Source of the DNA: Chromera velia
Lineage: Eukaryota > Sar > Chromeraceae
DNA length: 33,251 bases
Direction: 5' to 3'
Assembly: GCA_018398765.1 (NCBI GenBank)
Contig: JAHBMJ010002899.1
Coordinates: 61,935 to 95,185 of the forward strand
The notes beneath the pieces were generated by a model that saw only the letters and a program-made list of their open reading frames with translations, ran no database searches and was not told where the DNA came from. Below are positions 28,001 to 33,251 of the stretch, in pieces (position 1 is the first letter of the stretch; each line of letters starts with the position of its first letter). The position numbers were made by a program, and so were the translations under genes.

Positions 28001-30924
28001 GAACACAGGAACGTCACAGTTCTCTGTCAGACAGACGGACGAAATCAGAGGACGAGACGGAAGAGGCTTGCGGAGGAAGAGAAAGTTGGTTTGGTGTGCG
28101 GAGCTCCCGCCCCATGCGGCTCTGTCTCTTCAACGCTTTTTTTCCATCCTTCGTCCGCCCTCCTCCCTTAATTGTCTGGGTGCAGGCAACCCTCTGGGCA
28201 CTGAGGGCATTCAGGTAGTGGCAGAGATGATCAGGGATGGGAAGGCTTCCTCCGTCACCTGGACCTGAAGAAGACGGGCCTCCGGAAAGAGGGACTGCAG
28301 AGCCTGTGCGGGGCCATCAAGGAGAGGGGGCTGGGGGTAGAGACGCTGAACCTGTCGGGAAACGGATTTGGAGAGGAGCCGAGTGAGGATCAAGCATGGG
28401 GGTGGACAGGGGAGGATGAAGATGGGGGTGATGGAGAGGAGGATGAGGTGGATGGTGATGGAGAGGAGGATGAGGAAGAAGAGAACGGGGCTGAGAATGA
28501 AAATTCTGAATATCAGTCAAGCGATGAAGGTGAAGATGGGGAGGGGGGAGATGACGAGGAAGAGGAAGAAGATGGGATGGAGGGTGCGGAAGAAGAGGAG
28601 GAGGAGCAGGGAGACCCACAGATTCCAAACAGGCTCCTAGATGAGTCGGATGGGCTCATGCTAGGGGGACGGGCAGGGGGGGAGAAGGGAGACAGCAGGG
28701 AAACGGGGGATGATGTTCTTTGATCTGTGCTGACTGTTTCGTCTCTCCCAGAGATTCGTGTGCTCCTCTTGAGGGGGTGCAATCTCTCAGATGTTATGGT
28801 TGAGCGAATTGCTAATTGCATTAGTTTGGGGGGACTTGTAAATCTAGAGTCTCTAGATGTGGGAGGGAACAGGTGGAGGGGTCGTTGTCTAGATCCTTTG
28901 GGGAGGGCCCTGAGGAAGGAAACGGTCCCTGATTTCAAGGATTTGAACTTAGGGCAGGTGGCCTGTAGGCTGAGGAAAGATAAGGAGGGGTTGAAAAGTT
29001 TTCTGTCTGTCCTCAGTGACTCCGAGTGCCCACCACTCCTCCATGTGACAATCGAACATTTAGCACGCGAATGTCTGCGTGAAGAGGAGGTGTGTAATCT
29101 AGGTGCTGGCAGATATCCCTTTCCTCGCACTCTGGGGTGACTCTGGTTGGAAATGAAGTGCGTGCGTTCCTCAGAGAGGTGGTTGGTTCTTCAGAAAAAC
29201 CAAAGTTTGAGCGTCTCGATTTGCTTCTTGAATGGGATGGGGTTGATATTGAATGGGATGATGATCTTATTGGAGGTTGGGATGTAGCTCTGCATGAGTC
29301 GGAAAATGAGGGGCTGAAGCTCCTCGGGGATGCCATCCGGATGGAGCGTTTGAGCTCTGTTCGTAAACTGTGCATCGTCGACAGCACAGGGGAGGTGGAT
29401 GAGGAGGACGGGGAGGTACCGCCCCCCCCCAAGAGGGCCTGACCGAGGGCAGAAGTGCTTTCGTCAGAGCCCTTCAGGCCGTGAAGCTCCCTCGTCTGAC
29501 CGACCTCTCAACGGTTAACATCCCCCTCACAGATGCAGACATCGTAGATTTGGCTGAGGGGGTGAGGGTGGGGAATTTCAGTGGGCTGAAAAGCCTACAG
29601 CTGAACACGGGGCTGTATGGAAGGGTGGGAATGGAGGCGCTGATGGGCGCGATCGTGGAGAGTGAGGACGGGCTGCCCTTTGCCCGGGCTCTGGACTTTT
29701 CAAACAGCAGAGCAGGGGAGGGGGGGGCCAGCCTGGGTGCCGCCCTTCTGTCTGGAAAGCTACGGAGTCTTTACAGCATTGACATGCGTAACTCCGGTCT
29801 GACCGATGAAGGGCTGGGGGGTCTGGCTGCAACTGCTCTCATCAACTCTCCCCAAATCTCTTCCCCCACCCCCTCATTGTCCCTCAGGTCCATCGAAAAT
29901 ACATTCACAAACGCACCCCCCCCGATGGCCACTGCTATACCCCTTACCCCCTCAGCGGTCAGGCCACAGTTTCTCATTTGAATGATCTGGAGCTGCCCCA
30001 TCCCCCCCCCCTGCAAGAGAACCCTTCCCAACGCAGCCCCGGCCCGTCCTGCCCTCGTGTCTGAGAGATTCACGTCGCAGATGGGGAGCCCCTTTTCACT
30101 TTCAACGATTACTTGCATGAACCCCCCCCACGCCTCCCCTCCCACCTCCTCATTGCCATTCAGACGCAGCGACTGGACACCGACCAGCCCCCCACCCCTT
30201 GCAGCCTCTAGAGAGTCAAAAGGGGTTGCTGAAATTGAAATATTTGCACCTCAGTGGTACCTCAGTAGGAGGGCCAGCAGCGTCTGCCCTCTTGTCTGCT
30301 CTCCTATGCGGCAAGCTCCCCGTTCTCGAGGGGGTAGATCCCGGGGAGTTCCGACTCGATCAGAATGGGGTGGCAGCGCTAGCCGATGTTGTGAGAGTAT
30401 CGGGCAGATATCCCATTTGCCTGCGGCCAGTCGTCGTTCGTCTGTCCCCGAACCCCCCATCTCCCATCAACATTGGTCCCCTGTTCATAGCCATCGCAGA
30501 GAGTCAGGCATCGCCTCCAGGCTTCCTTGACTCCCTCAGTCTAACGGGAGGGCGTGTGGGAGAGGAAGCAATCGCCTCTCTTGCAGCAATCCGTCCTCGA
30601 GGGGCTTCCTTTGAGCGGAAGTCTCTGCCCATTTCCCGTCTAGACCTCTCAGACTGCGGGCTTGACGACCGCCTTCTCGAGAGGCTGGCTTTGGTATGCA
30701 ATTTTCCGAATTTGCAGTTTCTGGACCTGAGTCGCAACAACATTAGCGTTGGGGGACTCTCCTCTTTCTTTGAGGCTGCGTCATTTCCAAAACTGCGGAA
30801 GTTGGTATTGAGTGAGGAGGGAATGATGAAGGGCGCAGAGCAGAAAGAGAAATTCATTTCTTTTCTGCGAGATCCGAAAAGTGGGAGGCGGCTCTCTCGG
30901 TGTTCAATTGATGTGCGTTCATGA
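25068..30924 (+). CDS. RI-type leucine-rich-repeat protein gene, possibly disrupted
   Basis: Inferred 5' exons: 25068-25098 (MAARRRVESE), 25496-25644, 25867-25938, 26456-26510, 26876-26953, 27734-27811, then 28186 onward. The phases agree at every join except possible missing exons between 26953 and 27734. LRR units of about 26-29 aa, with the pattern LxLxxNxxGxEGxxxLxxxL, are visible from IDLSG (26510) through NSIGPEEAREVF, NPLGTEGIQ and LDLKKTGL to LDLSRNNISVGG and the end SIDVRS, TGA 30922-30924. The 3' part needs frame changes near 28240, 29134 and 29422-29430, all at G or C runs, and a 366-bp segment (29833-30198) is reversed. RI-type LRR proteins bind other proteins; the partner is unknown. 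The gene is either a recent pseudogene or intact but mis-assembled. I am sure of the LRR family, less sure of the exon joins. Confidence 0.65.
25496..25644 (+). CDS. LRR gene, exon 2
   Basis: Between CCGCAG and donor GTTGGC. It reads GLSSLSRGSGDGG to DCLSLFMPRMGLTPQ, phase 1 to phase 0. It is polar and low-complexity at first, then more hydrophobic. Confidence 0.55.
25867..25938 (+). CDS. LRR gene, exon 3
   Basis: Between CATGCAG and donor GTCAGT, 24 codons, phase 0 at both ends: NLANLAKKRESIGLAWL to SLMTK. A different frame (EPRELGKEKGV...) is also open, but it does not connect well to the following exon. Confidence 0.55.
26456..26510 (+). CDS. LRR gene, exon 4, first LRR strand
   Basis: Between GATGCAG and donor GTTAGC: NKALGKLPIGLPRSIDLS plus one base. 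IDLS is the first recognisable LRR strand. A 9-nt microexon at 26759-26767 (TTTCAG/gaaatgaag/GTGCGA) would add GNE and give IDLSGNEG, a better LRR; this is speculative. Confidence 0.55.
26876..26953 (+). CDS. LRR gene, 78-nt class 1-1 LRR exon
   Basis: Between CCTGCAG and donor GTGAAG. 26 codons, phase 1 at both ends: SVDLPPEKVFCFLDFL to SVEEIKL. It is the same length and phase as the exon at 27734, and the layout aligns residue for residue with it (PPEKVFCFLDFLP with GPEEAREVFPVLLP). Confidence 0.7.
27734..27811 (+). CDS. LRR gene, 78-nt class 1-1 LRR exon
   Basis: Between AATGCAG and donor GTCGGT. 26 codons: NSIGPEEAREVFPVLL to SLCLM plus one base. It joins perfectly to the next exon as LCLMGNPLGTEGIQ, a typical RI-type LRR. 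The intron before it is about 780 nt and may hide another exon. Confidence 0.75.
28186..28382 (+). CDS. LRR gene exon with frameshift
   Basis: Starts after GTGCAG with NPLGTEGIQVVAEMIRDG, then hits a stop within 10 codons. The LRR continues (GFLRHLDLKKTGL to LNLSGNGFGEEP) in another frame, as if one G were missing in the GGG at 28239-28241. A donor GTGAGG follows at 28383. Alternatively the reading runs on into the acidic tract. Confidence 0.65.
28383..28750 (+). other. Purine-rich, acidic-coding tract (intron or insert)
   Basis: The frame of the LRR stays open here for about 113 codons, giving almost pure Glu/Asp/Gly sequence, until a single TGA at 28721-28723. It then continues in the same frame into the next LRR (SLPEIRVLLLRG). 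It is either an intron (GTGAGG ... CTCCCAG) or a coding acidic loop interrupted by one stop. The plus strand is strongly G+A biased. Confidence 0.6.
28752..29140 (+). CDS. LRR gene, LRR segment
   Basis: Reads IRVLLLRGCNLSDVMVERI, LESLDVGGNRWRGRCL, FKDLNLGQV and LLHVTIEHL, so several LRR strands. The frame closes at 29140 after RTLG, in the GGGG run at 29134-29137. The LRR goes on in the neighbouring frame from VTLVGNEVRAFL. Confidence 0.68.
29137..29442 (+). CDS. LRR gene, LRR segment, next frame
   Basis: Reads VTLVGNEVRAFLREVV, FERLDLLLEWDGVDI and LLGDAIRMERLSSVRKLCIV, then VDEEDGEVPPPPKRA and a stop. The Asp/Glu-rich end runs into a C9 tract at 29422-29430, where the frame changes again. 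Confidence 0.65.
   Translation: MTLVGNEVRAFLREVVGSSEKPKFERLDLLLEWDGVDIEWDDDLIGGWDVALHESENEGLKLLGDAIRMERLSSVRKLCIVDSTGEVDEEDGEVPPPPKRA
29430..29832 (+). CDS. LRR gene, LRR segment up to inversion breakpoint
   Basis: In this frame the text after the C tract reads QEGLTEGRSAFVRALQAV, LTDLSTVNIPLTDADI, LKSLQLNTGLYGRVG, EALMGAIVESEDGLPF, LYSIDMRNSGLTDEG and LGGLAA. The pattern stops abruptly at 29832; from there to the stop at 29979-29981 the translation is not LRR-like. Confidence 0.72.
29833..30198 (-). CDS. Reversed LRR segment (internal inversion)
   Basis: On the minus strand this 366-bp piece reads as good LRR: VQSLRLNGNEEVGGEAWGG, MQVIVESEKGLPICDV, RAGAALGRVLL, IIQMRNCGLTAEGVRG, MDLRDNEGVGEEIWGELMRAV. 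It is closely related to the plus-strand LRR just to its left (VESEDGLPF/VESEKGLPI, MRNSGLTDEG/MRNCGLTAEG). The segment is bounded by GGCTGCAA (29825-29832) and its complement TTGCAGCC (30199-30206). It is more likely a flipped part of the plus-strand gene than a separate gene. Confidence 0.75.
30199..30924 (+). CDS. LRR gene, 3' segment to stop
   Basis: Reads LESQKGLLKLKYLHLSGTSV, GKLPVLEGVD, NGVAALADVVR, LDSLSLTGGRVGEEAI, ISRLDLSDCGLDDRLLERL, LQFLDLSRNNISVGGL, LRKLVLSEEGM and FISFLRDPKSGRRLSR, then the stop TGA at 30922-30924. This is the longest uninterrupted LRR stretch. The first codons (TTG CAG CCT CTA) belong to the inversion junction, not to a true start. Confidence 0.75.
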   Translation: MQPLESQKGLLKLKYLHLSGTSVGGPAASALLSALLCGKLPVLEGVDPGEFRLDQNGVAALADVVRVSGRYPICLRPVVVRLSPNPPSPINIGPLFIAIAESQASPPGFLDSLSLTGGRVGEEAIASLAAIRPRGASFERKSLPISRLDLSDCGLDDRLLERLALVCNFPNLQFLDLSRNNISVGGLSSFFEAASFPKLRKLVLSEEGMMKGAEQKEKFISFLRDPKSGRRLSRCSIDVRS

Positions 30925-32086
30925 GGGCAGATCTTTTGGAAGACTACTCGTGACACACACAATGGACAGAGACAGGAGGAAAGAGAAATGGGGGTGGTGG
31001 GGTGGTGGGGGCAAAGAGAGCCTCTTGGAGGAGAGGCGATCCAGGAAGGGAGAGCATCGCTTTATTTGTAAATTGTAATGCATGATTGTGCATGTTTGTC
31101 TGCTGTTCTTTTTCCTTCTCCGTCCTGTCTGTGCGTTGGATATCGCAATTTTGCCTGTTTCTGAATCGATGCATCAGCTGCATGTGATTTCATAACTGAA
31201 TTTGCATGCAGGGCTGTCTAGACTGCTGTTTTTCTCTCTAGGACTAAGACTCCCTTAGGCGGCCCCTGAAATTTTCTCCCCTCTCTATCATTCTGTCGCT
31301 TCCAAATGACACTGAATGGCATGACTGTGTAACTGTTTACTTGCACGTATTTATATCTCGTCTCGAGAGTCCTTCACATGATCCTCGACGATATTTAATC
31401 CACTTAGTAGTGAATCGGACACTGAATCCACCGCTTGATTCATCGCACAGCTAGTCGCACAGCCTAGGCCGCGCACTCATCATCATCATGCGCCATCGCC
31501 ATCGGCCCATAATTAGGCGTTTAGCGTTCGGCAAGTCAGCATAGGGAGTGCAGGTTGAATTAATGCACTAATTTCCAGCAAACAGGCTAAAAAAAAAATA
31601 TCGGAACGAATTTTTACAAATAATTTTTAAAATAGATTTTTTTAATACATCTTGACACACAACTTTGCAAACAACTGTTGTTTAGGCTTAGGCATATATA
31701 TGCCAGTAGATTTACGCAGTGAGTCAAATTAAATTATTTACTTAGTTATTTATCATCTCGCGGCCTTTTGCAATGTCGCGGGCGCTCTTCTAGGCGCTCT
31801 TTTAATTGCAGATTATCTGAAATAATCTAAAATAATCTCAAACCTGTAAGTAATAAGTGATAAGTGATAACTGATTTAGTAGTGCCCTAGAGCACTGTCG
31901 CCGTTTTGTCTTATAGAGGTAGTCTTAAACTAAGTTTCAATAGGGTCTCAAACATATTTTTGGAAGCGGTTTCTATAAGGCAACCTGGCAACGGGGTACT
32001 AGACGGGGTAAGACGTTAAATTTTGAGTGCAAATAGGTTTTCGGTCAAACTTAATTAGCGGTCTTTACCGGTCCGTTAGCTTATCA
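30925..32086. other. Intergenic, no gene seen
   Basis: It begins G-rich (a ggtggtgggg run near 30991-31010), then turns AT-rich from about 31560. Short tandem words occur, e.g. CATCAT at 31479-31490 and gataagtgataa near 31858-31872. No splice-consistent coding frame is visible. Confidence 0.55.
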
Positions 32087-32089
32087 TAT

Positions 32090-32601
32090 ACTGTGGTGTT
32101 AGGAGTAACCAACTTAGTTTGGTTACTGAGGTGGCCGTTAGGCCGCTCGGTAACCATTTTTATGGTTACGGTAATCCTGCAGAGTCACATTGATTACCGT
32201 TGTTTCGGTAACCAAAACAGTGGTACTCATTCTTTTAAGTAGAACAAATTAGTGGGTAAATCGAGTACGAAAGATAGATTTATTGTAAAGTTCTCTTATG
32301 TTTAGAAATATGTGTAAGTATGTATAAATTAAAGTTAAGTTCTTGATATTATAGAAACAACTTAGACAAAAAAAGTTTAAAAATGATCTTTTTTACGTCG
32401 TACTGTACTCGTACACAGTTTTTAAAGATGCGTTTCTCCTATATTAGATCTCGATGCAACAAATTTTTGGGCAGACACAGCCAGATTACCGCGGTAGTGG
32501 TAATCTCCTCAAACCCCCCTAGTTACTAAGTTTTGGTTACTAATTTGATGGTAACCAAAAGCTTTCTGAGAAGGGCCGGTAGTTACTCCTAACAACACAG
32601 T
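32090..32601. mobile_element. MITE, ~512 bp, ~20-bp inverted ends, 10-bp target duplication
   Basis: The left end actgtggtgttaggagtaac (32090-32109) and the reverse complement of the right end (32582-32601) match at 19 of 20 positions. The 10-bp direct repeat TAGCTTATCA lies just outside (32077-32086 and 32603-32612), with 1-3 bases of uncertainty at the edges. A duplication of 9-11 bp points to a Mutator/MULE type. The interior is rich in GGTAACC and GGTTAC words and has no transposase. Confidence 0.78.
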
Positions 32602-32612
32602 GTAGCTTATCA

Positions 32613-33251
32613 ATTCTATGCAGTGCGGGCTTACACACTTGTTGGCTAGCTTGTTGGTTCCGTCCGGTCGGACTTAGATCACATTTCAAAACGCCGGTGC
32701 TCATGTCAGTACATGTCAGAGTGTATGATGAAGAAGTATAGTGAGTGTTTAAATTTTCATAATAAAAAGGTCATACACCAATTTTAAAATATGTTAATTC
32801 AACAGTATCTTTTCTATTTTTTTTTTATATTATTCTGGGAATAATGTGACAACAATGTTTTTTTAAAACCTTTGTTGACTATACTAGACTAACCCGGAAA
32901 GGATCTCAGCCTGGATCTGAATAATATCTGAATGAGGATTTACTGTTGGTAGATGCTAGTAGAACAGTAGTACAATGAGTCATGCATTGCCAGTTACATT
33001 TGTACTAGTAGCAGAGATGTTAAATTGATTTAGCACTAAAGTTAAGCTAAAAAAGAGCTTTTAGCTGGCTGATTGGCTGGAGTTAGCCAAACACTTAAAT
33101 ATGTTTCTTATGATGCGTCTATGGGTCGGGTGGGGAGGATGACTAGTCGGAATAGTGGGAATAGTACACTATTCCAACTATTCCACTAGGGAATGATAAA
33201 AAAAAAAATAGTATCAAAATTTTTCAAAACATGTTAAAAATGTCTAGTATC
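32613..33251. other. AT-rich intergenic, right edge
   Basis: No gene is supported. It contains poly-T and poly-A runs and a near-perfect hairpin at 33149-33184. Confidence 0.55.
33149..33184. repeat. 17-bp hairpin with 2-base loop
   Basis: The left arm ggaatagtgggaatagt (33149-33165) and right arm 33168-33184 are complementary with one mismatch. Each arm is itself a doubled ggaatagt word. ACTAG words lie just outside on both sides. It could be the end of a further transposon that continues past the window. Confidence 0.8.

Noticed and set aside
29771..30145. Independent minus-strand LRR gene
   Set aside because: The LRR text ends at the same points where the plus-strand LRR breaks, and flipping the segment restores the plus-strand repeat, so an inversion is simpler.

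Overview
This window is nuclear DNA from a eukaryote, probably a protist. It has many short exons with GT...AG introns, acceptors that almost always read (T)GCAG, donors GTCAGT/GTAAGT/GTGAGT, long (GT)n and (CTTC)n microsatellites, and small non-coding DNA transposons. There are no operons or Shine-Dalgarno sites. The gene content (a giant multi-EF-hand protein, an RI-type LRR protein, and an HNH protein with Cys/His knuckle repeats) recalls an alveolate or other alga, and a chromerid such as Chromera is my best guess. That guess is inference; no marker gene here settles it.

Layout. 1-3500: intergenic, with microsatellites and a fold-back element (2634-3434) that contains a tRNA-like segment. 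3544-17269 (+): one gene of 26 inferred exons, about 1967 codons, made of 20 tandem EF-hand-pair modules. In every module the second calcium loop is cut by a phase-1 intron after loop position 6, so each module is a class 1-1 symmetric unit and the loop is completed by the next exon. I joined these exons by hand. The frame stays open throughout, the total length is divisible by 3, and 14 of the 20 junctions rebuild a recognisable 12-residue EF loop. 17270-18500: AT-rich intergenic. 18501-20509 (+): a three-exon gene for an unrecognised charged, partly coiled-coil protein of 446 aa. 20510-22611: intergenic, with a 567-bp hAT-like MITE (8-bp target duplication), a CTTCC tract and a cluster of ATATCG words. 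22612-24453 (-): an intronless 613-aa protein with a possible organelle presequence, 13 CxH...CxxC repeats of 18 aa, and a C-terminal HNH nuclease domain. 24454-25067: gap between divergent genes. 25068-30924 (+): an LRR gene with small 5' exons, then a large 3' part broken by homopolymer frameshifts and by an apparent 366-bp internal inversion. 30925-33251: AT-rich intergenic, with a 0.5-kb MITE (10-bp target duplication, MULE-like) and a perfect-type hairpin near the right edge.

The neighbours do not form an obvious pathway. What they share is growth by internal repetition: EF modules, LRR units and 18-aa knuckles. The EF-hand gene still shows recent duplications, including two tandem repeats that copied splice donors. 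All exon joins are predictions from sequence; no transcript data were available.
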